Source of the DNA: Roseomonas mucosa
GTDB taxonomy: Bacteria; Pseudomonadota; Alphaproteobacteria; Acetobacterales; Acetobacteraceae
Direction of reading: 5' to 3'
Assembly (NCBI GenBank): GCA_945878375.1
Contig: CAMDWG010000015.1
Coordinates: 1 to 64,000, forward strand
DNA length: 64,000 nt
Shown here: in pieces, positions 16,069 to 23,485 of the stretch
Layout: each line of letters begins with the position of its first letter
Position numbering within the stretch: position 1 is the first letter of the stretch
Notes under the pieces: generated by a model
Seen by the model: the letters and a program-made list of their open reading frames with translations, nothing else
The model's database searches: none
What the model was told of the DNA's origin: nothing
Translations under genes and position numbers: made by a program

Positions 16069-16986
16069 ATGATCAAGCGCCTCATTGGTAAGGCACTCGG
16101 ACACAGCGCGCCGGGCAACGGGGTGGGCCGCCTGCCTCGACGGCTAGAGGAGGCGATCGCCTACTTCGCCATTCGCTCCAACCCGTATCATCACACCAAC
16201 CCTGTCTATCTCGGCGATCACACTGTTCTCGCGCTGCTGCATGGACGCTATCCCATGTATCTTGATACGCGCGGTATAGATCTCGCACCTTTCGTCATGC
16301 TGTTCGGTATCTGGGAACAGCATTACACAACACTATTCACGCGGCTGATTCGGCGGGGTGATACGGTGCTCGACATCGGTGCGCATCTCGGCGTCTATAC
16401 GTTGCTTGGAGCTGCAGCGACCGGTCCCACGGGCCGCGTGCATGCCTTCGAGCCGAATACGCGTTTCGCACAGTTGCTCGGCAAGTCGCTGGCGACGAAT
16501 GGTTTTTCCCCATACGCGCAAATCCACTCCGTCGCGGTTGGCGCCGAGCCGGGTGAGACGGAACTGCGTTACTCCTGGGAGTGGGCTGGCGGCGGCCATT
16601 TGGCCGTCGGGCCTCGGGACGCATCGCTGGTCGGCGAGCCGTGCCGGATCGTGACGCTCGACGAGATGTTTTCCGACCCGTCCTTCACGGTCGATGTGAT
16701 GAAGATGGATGTCGAGGGGACCGAGACCTTCGCGGTTCGCGGCATGACCCGCCTTCTGTCCCGGTCCCCCCGTGTGCGCATCATGTTCGAGTTCTCCCCC
16801 GGGATGCTCGCCGCCCATGGCAGCAGCGGGGCGGAACTGATCGCGTTGTTCAAAGACCTCGGCTTCCAATTCTGGAGCATCGGGGACGACAGTTCAGTGA
16901 CGGCGGCGCCAGCGGAGATGCTTGCCGCCAAGACCGATGGCATTGTGAACATGCTGGCCAGCCGGGGCGACCCGCTGGCCCCCTGA
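16069..16986 (+). CDS. FkbM-family methyltransferase
   Basis: A 305-residue SAM-dependent O-methyltransferase. Motif I is TVLDIGAHLGVYTLLGA near residues 100-116, with the acidic strand end HAFEPNTRFAQLL. The FkbM signature VDVMKMDVEGTETFAVRGM is near 210-228, followed by IMFEFSPGML. FkbM enzymes methylate sugar hydroxyls or polyketide positions. The coding sequence is noticeably less GC-rich at third positions than neighbouring genes, suggesting acquisition with the preceding gene. GTG 16051 is an alternative start; neither start has a strong ribosome site. Two palindromes follow at 17004-17055. Confidence 0.85.
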   Translation: MIKRLIGKALGHSAPGNGVGRLPRRLEEAIAYFAIRSNPYHHTNPVYLGDHTVLALLHGRYPMYLDTRGIDLAPFVMLFGIWEQHYTTLFTRLIRRGDTVLDIGAHLGVYTLLGAAATGPTGRVHAFEPNTRFAQLLGKSLATNGFSPYAQIHSVAVGAEPGETELRYSWEWAGGGHLAVGPRDASLVGEPCRIVTLDEMFSDPSFTVDVMKMDVEGTETFAVRGMTRLLSRSPRVRIMFEFSPGMLAAHGSSGAELIALFKDLGFQFWSIGDDSSVTAAPAEMLAAKTDGIVNMLASRGDPLAP

Positions 16987-17003
16987 CGAAAGATCAGTTG
17001 CAC

Positions 17004-17055
17004 CTAGCGCACCGATGGCCGGCTGCGCTAGGCGCCGCCATGAGGCGGCGCCTAG
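17004..17055. repeat. Overlapping CTAG-bounded palindromes
   Basis: Two overlapping inverted repeats follow the FkbM gene. CTAGCGC (17004-17010) pairs with GCGCTAG (17025-17031). CTAGGCGCCGCC (17028-17039) pairs perfectly with GGCGGCGCCTAG (17044-17055) around ATGA. Because the inner CTAG is shared, the two folds exclude each other. There is no T run. CTAG is rare in most bacterial genomes, yet it bounds both of these and both palindromes at 23355-23485. Confidence 0.7.
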
Positions 17056-17143
17056 GGGGCCATGCGCGACCAGACACCGCATGCAGATTGAGCCGCCGCA
17101 GTCCGTGTGGGACAACATCTCTGCAACCATGCCGGCAGTCCCC

Positions 17144-18355
17144 ATGACCAACAAATCCGCCAAGGTCGCCGCCGGCCTTCTCATCCTCTGCGCCGTCGGC
17201 TGCGCGGCGCTGGCCATGGGGCTGCGGCAGTCCTTTGGGCTGTTCCTGGCCCCGATGACGGAAGCGCATGGCTGGTCGGCCTCGGGCTTCGCCTTCGCCA
17301 TCGCGCTGTCGGTGCTGCTGAACGGCATCTTCCAGCCCATCTGCGGCCAAGTCGCGGACCGCATCGGCGGGCGCTGGGTGGTGACCGGGGGCACGCTGCT
17401 CTACGCCATCGCCATCGCCGGCATGGCGATGTCCGAGAGCATGGCGGCCTTCACCTTCTTCGGCGGCGTCGTCCTCGGCATCGCCGTCTCGGCGGCTGGG
17501 ATGCCGGTGATCATGGCCTCCCTCACCCGGCTGCTGCCGGAGGACCAGCGCGGGCGCGCGGTCGGCCTCGGGACGGCGGGGTCGTCCTTCGGGCAGTTCC
17601 TGGTGGTGCCGGTGGCCGGGTTCGGGATCGCCGGCCTCGGCTGGGAATGGACGCTCTGGGTCATGGCGGCTGTGGCGCTGCTGATGATCCCGCTGTCCAC
17701 CCCGCTGGCCGACAAGCCCGCGCCCAAGGCCGCTGGCGCGACGGAGGAAACCGCCGGCCAGGCGCTGCGGCGGGCCTTCCGCACGCCGACCTTCTGGTTC
17801 CTGTTCTTCGGCTTCTTCGTCTGCGGCCTGCATGTCTCCTTCCTCAGCGTCCATCTGCCGGGCTTCGTCCATTCCTGCGGGCTGCCGGTGGCGGTGGGGG
17901 CGGGGGCGATCGGGTTGATCGGGCTGTTCAACATCGCGGGATCGCTGGCGGCGGGCGAACTCAGCCAGCGCTGGAAGCGGCGGGAACTGCTGGTGGCGAT
18001 CTACGCGGCGCGCGGCGTGTTGATGGCCGGCTTCATGGCCCTGCCCAAGACGACGGAGACGGTGCTGGTCTTCTCCGCCCTGATGGGGATCCTCTGGCTG
18101 TCCACCGTGCCGCCGACGGTCGCGCTGGTGGCGCGGAATTTCGGCACGCGCTGGCTGGCCACGCTGTTCGGGCTGGTCTTCCTCGGCCACCAGATCGGCG
18201 GCTTCACCGGCGCCTGGCTCGGCGGGCTGATCTTCGACCGGACCGGCAGCTACGACCTGATGTGGACCATCGGCATCCTCGGCGCCGCCTTCGCCGCGCT
18301 GATCCACATGCCGGTGAAGGACCCCGCCCCGGCCCCGAAGCCGGCCGCGGCGTGA
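17144..18355 (+). CDS. MFS transporter (OxlT/monocarboxylate-type)
   Basis: A 403-residue inner-membrane transporter with about 12 membrane segments. The loop 2-3 motif is GQVADRIGGRWVVTGG, and the second half carries GLVFLGHQIGGFTGAWLGGLIFDRTGSYDLMW, typical of the oxalate/formate or monocarboxylate-like MFS group. A central cytosolic linker (residues about 185-205) is Pro/Ala-rich. The substrate is not predictable. ATG 17129 is an alternative start, and no strong ribosome site distinguishes them. The gene begins about 90 bases after the palindromes at 17004-17055. Confidence 0.87.
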   Translation: MTNKSAKVAAGLLILCAVGCAALAMGLRQSFGLFLAPMTEAHGWSASGFAFAIALSVLLNGIFQPICGQVADRIGGRWVVTGGTLLYAIAIAGMAMSESMAAFTFFGGVVLGIAVSAAGMPVIMASLTRLLPEDQRGRAVGLGTAGSSFGQFLVVPVAGFGIAGLGWEWTLWVMAAVALLMIPLSTPLADKPAPKAAGATEETAGQALRRAFRTPTFWFLFFGFFVCGLHVSFLSVHLPGFVHSCGLPVAVGAGAIGLIGLFNIAGSLAAGELSQRWKRRELLVAIYAARGVLMAGFMALPKTTETVLVFSALMGILWLSTVPPTVALVARNFGTRWLATLFGLVFLGHQIGGFTGAWLGGLIFDRTGSYDLMWTIGILGAAFAALIHMPVKDPAPAPKPAAA

Positions 18356-18425
18356 TATGTTGCGGCCGCATAGCCGATCCGGGCCTAGCCGGTTAGGATC
18401 GGGGGCCGGGCAAGGGGGGATGCGG

Positions 18426-18872
18426 ATGCGACGCGCGATGCTGTTGGCAGCGACGATGCTGGCGCTCGGCGGCAGCGGCATGGCCCAGCCGGCCGGGCCG
18501 CCGCATGCCTGGGTGTTCGGGTCCTGGACCGGCGGCATCTTCCCGCCCGGCGAGACCGAGGGCCCGCGCTGCACCGCCCAGCCGGTGGTGATCTTCACCC
18601 GCGACGTGGTGCTGCGCGCCTCCGCCCTCGATGTCGTCTATCGCCAGCGTCTGGTGGAGACGGTGACGGCGGAGCCGGAGGCGCTGGAATTCCGCTTCAC
18701 CCCGGTGCAGCCGCAGAACACGCCCTTCGGCATGCGCCTGCCGCCCGATTCCGGCTTCGGCTGCCCGGGCGGTCCCAACGCGCTCCGTGTCGAGCGGCGC
18801 GGCCCGAACGAGATCGTCTTCCCGAACTGCGCCGACTTCCCCTCTCCCCTGCGCCGTTGCGGAGGCAACTAG
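18426..18872 (+). CDS. Secreted protein of unknown function
   Basis: A 148-residue protein with an N-terminal signal peptide (RRAMLLAATMLALGGSGMA, cleavage after about residue 20). The mature part contains AWVFGSWTGGIFPPGET and four cysteines (R-C-T, F-G-C, N-C-A and the terminal R-R-C-G-G-N), consistent with an oxidising periplasmic location. It is not recognised beyond this. The start at 18426 follows AGGGGGG at good spacing. The stop lies two bases before the next gene, so the two form an operon. Confidence 0.65.
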   Translation: MRRAMLLAATMLALGGSGMAQPAGPPHAWVFGSWTGGIFPPGETEGPRCTAQPVVIFTRDVVLRASALDVVYRQRLVETVTAEPEALEFRFTPVQPQNTPFGMRLPPDSGFGCPGGPNALRVERRGPNEIVFPNCADFPSPLRRCGGN

Positions 18873-18874
18873 CC

Positions 18875-19507
18875 ATGCGGATCGCGCTGATCCACGCGCT
18901 GCGGCATTCCCCGCCGCCGATCGAGGCCGCCTTCGCCGCCACCTGGCCGCAGGCGCGGCTGATGAACCTGCTGGATGACAGCCTGTCGGCCGATCTCGCG
19001 CGGGAAGGGCGGCTGACGGAGGCGATGACGCAGCGCTTCCTGACGCTGGCCCGCTATGCCGCCGGGACGGGTGCCGATGGCATCCTGTTCTCCTGTTCCG
19101 CCTTCGCCCCCTGCATCGAGGCCTGCGCGCGGGACCTCGCGCCGCTGCCGGTGCTGAAGCCGAATGAGGCGGCGATCGAGGAAGCGCTCGGCCTGGGCCG
19201 CAAGATCGGGCTGCTGGCGACCTTCCCCGGCACGCTGACCTCCATGCCGCCCGAATTCCCCCCGGGTGTGGAGGTGGTGACCTGCCTGGCCGAAGGCGCG
19301 CTGGCTGCGCTCGATGCCGGCGACACGGTGACGCATGACCGGCTGGCGGCCGAGGCCTCGGTCGCGCTCAAGGGGTGCGATGTGGTGCTGCTCGGCCAGT
19401 TCAGCCTGGCCCGCGCGGCCGGGGCGGTGGCGCAGGCCACGGGGCGTCCCGTCGTCACCACGCCGGGCAGCGCGGTGGCCAAGCTGAAGCGGCTGCTGGG
19501 GGCGTAA
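18875..19507 (+). CDS. Aspartate/glutamate racemase family protein
   Basis: A 210-residue protein of the Asp/Glu racemase superfamily. It begins RIALIHALRHSPPPIEAAF and carries the first active-site cysteine region in GILFSCSAFAPCIEAC. The second half, CDVVLLGQFSLARAAG, lacks an obvious partner cysteine at the expected place, so catalysis may differ from classical racemases. Together with the gene at 10864 this makes two superfamily members in the window. The ribosome site GGAGG overlaps the end of the preceding gene. Confidence 0.8.
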   Translation: MRIALIHALRHSPPPIEAAFAATWPQARLMNLLDDSLSADLAREGRLTEAMTQRFLTLARYAAGTGADGILFSCSAFAPCIEACARDLAPLPVLKPNEAAIEEALGLGRKIGLLATFPGTLTSMPPEFPPGVEVVTCLAEGALAALDAGDTVTHDRLAAEASVALKGCDVVLLGQFSLARAAGAVAQATGRPVVTTPGSAVAKLKRLLGA

Positions 19508-19515
19508 CACGTCCC

Positions 19516-19532
19516 GGCGCCGCGACGGCGCC
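19516..19532. terminator. Short hairpin between convergent genes
   Basis: Arms GGCGCCG (19516-19522) and CGGCGCC (19526-19532) pair perfectly around a 3-base loop, between the stop of the racemase-family gene and the stop of the M48 gene on the other strand. There is no T run, so it is a weak bidirectional terminator candidate. Confidence 0.4.
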
Positions 19533-20783
19533 TCAGCCGCGCGGCGGGGGCGGGGCGGCGGCGTCGGGGTCCTGGCCGGCGCGGCGGGCGGCGTCGCGCC
19601 GGGCCTGATTGTCCATGTAGGTCAGGTTCCGGCTTCGCAGGAAGGCTTCCACGGCGTGCCGCCTTTCCTGCGGCGGCGTGCGGGGGGCGGCCAGGACCGT
19701 ATCGGCGCCTTGCTCCGCATCCTCGGCGTCCTCGGGCAGGTCGGGCAGCTTGCCGGGATCGTGGCCGCCGCCATAGCGCACCAGCAGCGCGATCCGGTCC
19801 TCGATTGGCGGATGGGTGGCGAACCAGCGCGCCCCGCGTGCCAGCGCCAGGTCGTGCAGGAACAGCGCGCGCACCTGTTCCGGCACACTGGGCAGGTCCG
19901 GGCGCTGCTCCACCTTCCGCAGCGCCGAGATCATCGCATCGGCGTCCTGCGTCATCTCCACCGCGCCGGCATCGGCCAGCACTTCGCGGTTGCGCGACAG
20001 CGCCAGCCGCAGCACCACCGCCAGCAGATGGGCCAGGATCGCAATCAGGATGGCGATCCCGACCAGCACGAGCACCACCGCCGCCCCGCCCCCCTTGTCG
20101 CGGGAGGAGGAGCCAGAGCCGCCGATCCCCCCGCCCGAGGATCCGCGCCGCATGCGCCGGTCCGCGCGGCCCAGATGCCACCACATCCGCAAGCCCTGCC
20201 AGACCGTGTCGGTGATCAGCGTGATGACGCCGACGAACACCGCCGCCACCACGCCCAGCCGCGCATCGCCGTTGCGGATATGTGCCAGCTCATGCGCGAG
20301 GACCGCCGAGACTTCGCGGTCGTCCAGCGCGTCGAGCAGCCCCTGCGTCACGGTCACCCCCGCCTTGTCGGGCGTCAGGCCGGTGGCGAAGGCGTTGCGG
20401 GCGCGGCTGGGGATCACGGCCAGACGCGGCATCCGCATCCCGCGCGAGATGCAGAGCGTCTCCGTCAGCTGCCACAGCCGGGGTGCCTCGCGCGGGTCGG
20501 CGATGCGGCGCGCGCCGGTCACGGCATCCAGGATCCGGTTATGCGCGGCCCAGGCGATGGCGAACCAGGCGGCCGCCAGCAGCAGCGCGGCGGGGAGGAT
20601 GACGGGCAGCAGCCCCGCCGCGCGGCGCATGCCCTCTGCCACGCTCGGCGCATCGGCCGCGACCAGCAGCAGCGCCAGCGCGTATCCCATCATCGCCAGC
20701 AGCACCGGGAAGCCCGCCAGCAGCAGCCCAGCCCGGAGCGCCGTGTTCCAGCCGTGAGTCCGGAGCCCCGTGGCCGGGAGCAC
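19533..20783 (-). CDS. M48 family membrane metalloprotease (HtpX-like)
   Basis: A 416-residue membrane zinc protease. The catalytic motif HELAHIRNGD has H164, E165 and H168; the third ligand is probably E in NREVLADAGAVE. There are two N-terminal membrane segments (about 17-45 and 58-80) and one or two after the catalytic helix, plus a Gly/Ser-rich loop near 205-222. M48 proteases of this class degrade misfolded membrane proteins. The gene starts with GTG three bases after the lemA-like stop, and the LemA-M48 pair is a common operon. The C-terminus is Pro/Ala-rich and probably unstructured. Confidence 0.88.
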   Translation of the reverse strand: MLPATGLRTHGWNTALRAGLLLAGFPVLLAMMGYALALLLVAADAPSVAEGMRRAAGLLPVILPAALLLAAAWFAIAWAAHNRILDAVTGARRIADPREAPRLWQLTETLCISRGMRMPRLAVIPSRARNAFATGLTPDKAGVTVTQGLLDALDDREVSAVLAHELAHIRNGDARLGVVAAVFVGVITLITDTVWQGLRMWWHLGRADRRMRRGSSGGGIGGSGSSSRDKGGGAAVVLVLVGIAILIAILAHLLAVVLRLALSRNREVLADAGAVEMTQDADAMISALRKVEQRPDLPSVPEQVRALFLHDLALARGARWFATHPPIEDRIALLVRYGGGHDPGKLPDLPEDAEDAEQGADTVLAAPRTPPQERRHAVEAFLRSRNLTYMDNQARRDAARRAGQDPDAAAPPPPRG

Positions 20784-20786
20784 GGA

Positions 20787-21344
20787 TCAGAACTTCACCT
20801 GCGGCGCGTTGCGCGTCGCGGTCCGCTCCGCCTCGTCCAATTCGAAGAACACCGCCTGGCGGAAGCCGAGCGAGGCCGCGAAGAACACCGCGGGGATCGA
20901 CTGGATCGCGGCGTTGAACTCGGCGACCGCGTTGTTGAAGAAGCGCCGCGCGGCGGCGATCTTGGTCTCCAGCGCCGACAGCTCGCCCTGCAATTGCTGG
21001 AAATTCGCGTTGGCCTTGAGGTCCGGATAGGCCTCCGACAGCGCGAAGAGCCGTGACAGCGCGCCGGTCAGCTGGCCTTCGGCGGCGGAGGCCGCGTCCG
21101 GCGTATGCGCGCCGATGGCCGTGTTGCGCGCCCGGATCACGGCTTCCAGCGTCGCGCCTTCATGCGCCGCATAGCCCTTCACCGTCTCCACCAGATTGGG
21201 GATCAGGTCGTGGCGCTGCTTCAGCTGCACCTCGATATCCGCCCAGGACTGGCCAACCGTCTGCCGCAGCGCGACCAGGCGGTTGTAGATCGCGACCCCC
21301 CACAGCAGCACGGCGACGATCAGGCCGAGGATCACCCATTCCAT
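20787..21344 (-). CDS. LemA family protein
   Basis: A 185-residue LemA protein: one N-terminal membrane helix (WVILGLIVAVLLWGVAIYN), then the helical-bundle domain with the conserved QRHDLIPNLVETVKGYAAHE and ARRFFNNAVAEFNAAIQSIP. LemA proteins sit in the cytoplasmic membrane and usually accompany an M48 protease, as here. Their precise role in envelope quality control is not settled. AGGGAGA precedes the ATG, and this is the first gene of the pair. Confidence 0.9.
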   Translation of the reverse strand: MEWVILGLIVAVLLWGVAIYNRLVALRQTVGQSWADIEVQLKQRHDLIPNLVETVKGYAAHEGATLEAVIRARNTAIGAHTPDAASAAEGQLTGALSRLFALSEAYPDLKANANFQQLQGELSALETKIAAARRFFNNAVAEFNAAIQSIPAVFFAASLGFRQAVFFELDEAERTATRNAPQVKF

Positions 21345-21371
21345 GCGCGGTCTCCCTTGCTCGCGCCAAGG

Positions 21372-22025
21372 CTACCCTTGTGTCTCGCGGGCGGAAAGGA
21401 TTGCGTTCGCCTGGCGGAACGCTTCTTCCATGCGATGCGCGGGCATGGCGCCGCTGAACAGCAGGTGTCGGTCCATCAGGAAGGACGGCACGCCGGAGAT
21501 CCCGCCGCGCCGCGCCGCCATATCCTCGGCCAGAACGGCGTCATGATGATCCTCGCCCGCCAGCATCGCCGCCATCCCCGGCAGGCCGGCCGCGTCCGCG
21601 ATCTCCTCGAGCGTCGCGGCATCGCCGATGTCGCGCCCCGCCTGGAAATAGGCGCGGAACAGCGCATCGACCACCGCCTGCTGCACGCCCGCTTCCTCCG
21701 CCGCGCGGATCACGCGATGGGCGGCGATGGTGTTCGGCGTGCGCGTCATCAGGTCGTGGCGGAAGGCGAGCCCCGCCGAGCGCCCGGCATCCGCCACCTG
21801 CGCGTCCAGCTCGCGCGATCGTTCGAGGGATCCGAATTTTTGCGTCCGATACGCATCCCGCGCGACGCCTTCGGCCGGCATGTCGGGGTTCAGCTGGAAG
21901 GGGCGCCAGCGGATGCGGAACTCCAGCCCGTCCTGCCGCAGCTGCTCCAGCGCGGCGTCGAGATGCGCCTTGCCGATCCAGCACCAGGGGCAGATCGCGT
22001 CCGAGATCACATCGAGGGTCCGCAT
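21372..22025 (-). CDS. DsbA-family oxidoreductase (FrnE-like)
   Basis: A 217-residue thioredoxin-fold protein. The active-site CPWC lies in ISDAICPWCWIGK near residues 10-22, the DsbA helical insert follows, and cis-proline GVPSF is near 183. FrnE-type enzymes are cytosolic (no signal peptide here) and catalyse dithiol/disulfide chemistry, in some species linked to metal or oxidative stress. The start at 22025 begins RTLDVISD. The IS element begins only about 25 bases upstream of the start codon, so the original promoter has probably been displaced. Confidence 0.87.
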   Translation of the reverse strand: MRTLDVISDAICPWCWIGKAHLDAALEQLRQDGLEFRIRWRPFQLNPDMPAEGVARDAYRTQKFGSLERSRELDAQVADAGRSAGLAFRHDLMTRTPNTIAAHRVIRAAEEAGVQQAVVDALFRAYFQAGRDIGDAATLEEIADAAGLPGMAAMLAGEDHHDAVLAEDMAARRGGISGVPSFLMDRHLLFSGAMPAHRMEEAFRQANAILSARETQG

Positions 22026-22054
22026 GGCGTGCTCCGTCACGAAAAGGCGCCTAG

Positions 22055-23354
22055 CAGGCTGCGGAAAATCGCTGCCAGGGGCTTGGTTTTGCTGGCCGGT
22101 GTTTCGGGCGGGTGGGGATCGGCGGGCTGATTGGCCCGGTTTTCGGCGGCCAGCGGCCGCGGATTACCGCGCGGGGGCCGCTGGCGGGGCCGATCAGGGA
22201 GGGGCCGCCAGCAGCTTCGGCAATCGGATCAGGTTGTAGGCCGCGACGCGCAGCGTGAAGCTCCATCCGACCCGCTCCAGCCCGCGCAGCAGGGTGCGGC
22301 GCATGCCGCCGATCTCCTTGCCCCAGCCGAACACCTCCTCGATCCGCTTGCGGATGCGCTGGCTGACCGCGTAGCCCGGGTGCCGGGTGGTCCGCCCATC
22401 GATCGCAGAACGCCGGCCATTGGTGTGCTGCGCCACATGCGGCGTCACGCCGAGCGCCCGCATCGCCGCCACGAAGCCGCGCGTGTCGTAGTTCTTGTCC
22501 CCGCCCAGCGTGCTTCGCGATGCACGATCGAGCCCAGCCATCATCGCCTCGCCTGCGGCCCGCTCGGCGGTGCCGGTGGCCTGCGTCGTCGTCGCTGCCA
22601 CCGCCAGGCCGTGGCGGTTCTCCATCACCACATGGCCGGCATAGCAGAGCTTCGATGCCTGCCCGTTCGACTTCCGCGCCAGCCGCGCATCCGGGTCCGT
22701 GGTCGAGGCATGCGTCTCGTTGCTGCGCTTCTCGCCGTGGAAGTCGCGCTCGCCGTTGCGGCCGGGGCCGGGCGGCGCGCCGCTGCCATCCTTCGGCCTG
22801 AAGCTCTTCATCGAGGCCCAGGCCTCGATCAGCGTGCCGTCAACCGAGAAGTGCTCCGAGGAGAGCAGCGGCTTGACCTGCGCGTCCGCCAGCAAGGCGG
22901 CAAAGAACTTCCCCGCCACCTCGCCCCGCAGCAGCCGGTCTCGGTTCTTCGTGAACACCGTCACGTTCCACACCGGCGCGTCCATCGACAGCCCGATGAA
23001 CCAGCGGAACAGCATGTTGTAGGTCACCTGCTCCATCAGCCGCCGCTCGGACCGCACCGAGTAGAAGGCCTGCAGCAGCAGCGCCCGCAGCAGCTTCTCC
23101 GGCGCGATCGAGTCCCGCCCGCCGGCCGCGTAGAGCTTGTCGAACTCCCCCGACAGCCGCTCCAGCGCGCGGTTCACCAGAACCCGGATCGGCCGCAGCG
23201 GGTGATCCGCCGGCACCAACGCCTCCGGGCTCACATAACTGAACATCGAACACGTCTGCCGATCCAACCCGCGCATCGCCACAACCCGCTGCCGCAACCG
23301 CCCAACAGGGAATCAGCCCACAGCCGTTCTGAACAGATGAATTTCCGCAGCCTG
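22055..23354 (-). mobile_element. IS5-type insertion sequence, about 1.3 kb
   Basis: Terminal inverted repeats CAGGCTGCGGAAA (22055-22067) and TTTCCGCAGCCTG (23342-23354) match perfectly over 13 bases. They are flanked on both sides by CTAG (22051-22054 and 23355-23358), which reads as a 4-base target duplication. One intact transposase gene lies on the minus strand. The right-hand CTAG is also the first four bases of a palindromic element (23355-23407), so the insertion was at the edge of that element. Confidence 0.88.
22194..23276 (-). CDS. IS5-family transposase
   Basis: A 360-residue DDE transposase, apparently intact. An N-terminal DUF772-type domain (FSYVSPEALVPADHPLRPIR) binds the ends. 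The catalytic acids are in HFSVDGTLIEAWASM, GGDKNYDTRGFV and RIRKRIEEVFGWGKEIGG. It cuts and pastes the element bounded by the 13-base inverted repeats. The start at 23276 (MRGLDRQT) matches relatives; an in-frame ATG at 23297 would add seven residues. No frameshift or internal stop is seen, so the element may still be mobile. Confidence 0.9.
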   Translation of the reverse strand: MRGLDRQTCSMFSYVSPEALVPADHPLRPIRVLVNRALERLSGEFDKLYAAGGRDSIAPEKLLRALLLQAFYSVRSERRLMEQVTYNMLFRWFIGLSMDAPVWNVTVFTKNRDRLLRGEVAGKFFAALLADAQVKPLLSSEHFSVDGTLIEAWASMKSFRPKDGSGAPPGPGRNGERDFHGEKRSNETHASTTDPDARLARKSNGQASKLCYAGHVVMENRHGLAVAATTTQATGTAERAAGEAMMAGLDRASRSTLGGDKNYDTRGFVAAMRALGVTPHVAQHTNGRRSAIDGRTTRHPGYAVSQRIRKRIEEVFGWGKEIGGMRRTLLRGLERVGWSFTLRVAAYNLIRLPKLLAAPP

Positions 23355-23407
23355 CTAGAGCAATATCCGATCTGACTGAATCAGTCAGATCGGATTTCTT
23401 GCTCTAG
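23355..23407. repeat. CTAG-bounded palindromic element, first copy
   Basis: A 53-base near-perfect inverted repeat. It opens CTAGAGCAA and closes TTGCTCTAG, and the core arms TCCGATCTGACTGA and TCAGTCAGATCGGA pair around a single A. Unpaired bases lie only between the outer and inner stems. It is much more AT-rich than its surroundings. It is adjacent to the IS on one side and 12 bases from the second element on the other. This AGAGCA/TGCTCT-ended style looks like a dispersed intergenic repeat rather than a terminator. Confidence 0.8.
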
Positions 23408-23419
23408 GAACTTATGATT

Positions 23420-23485
23420 CTAGAGCAGCTTAGGCCCGATCGGCGGAACCGCGCAGCGGTTCCACTCGATCGGGCGCTGCTCTAG
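23420..23485. repeat. CTAG-bounded palindromic element, second copy, translated
   Basis: A 66-base imperfect palindrome, also opening CTAGAGCAG and closing CTGCTCTAG, with inner arms CGATCGGCGGAACCGC and GCGGTTCCACTCGATCG pairing imperfectly around GCA. Its length is exactly 22 codons. Read on the minus strand in the frame of the aminotransferase it gives the last 21 residues and the TAG stop, so part of this repeat is protein-coding. Confidence 0.78.
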
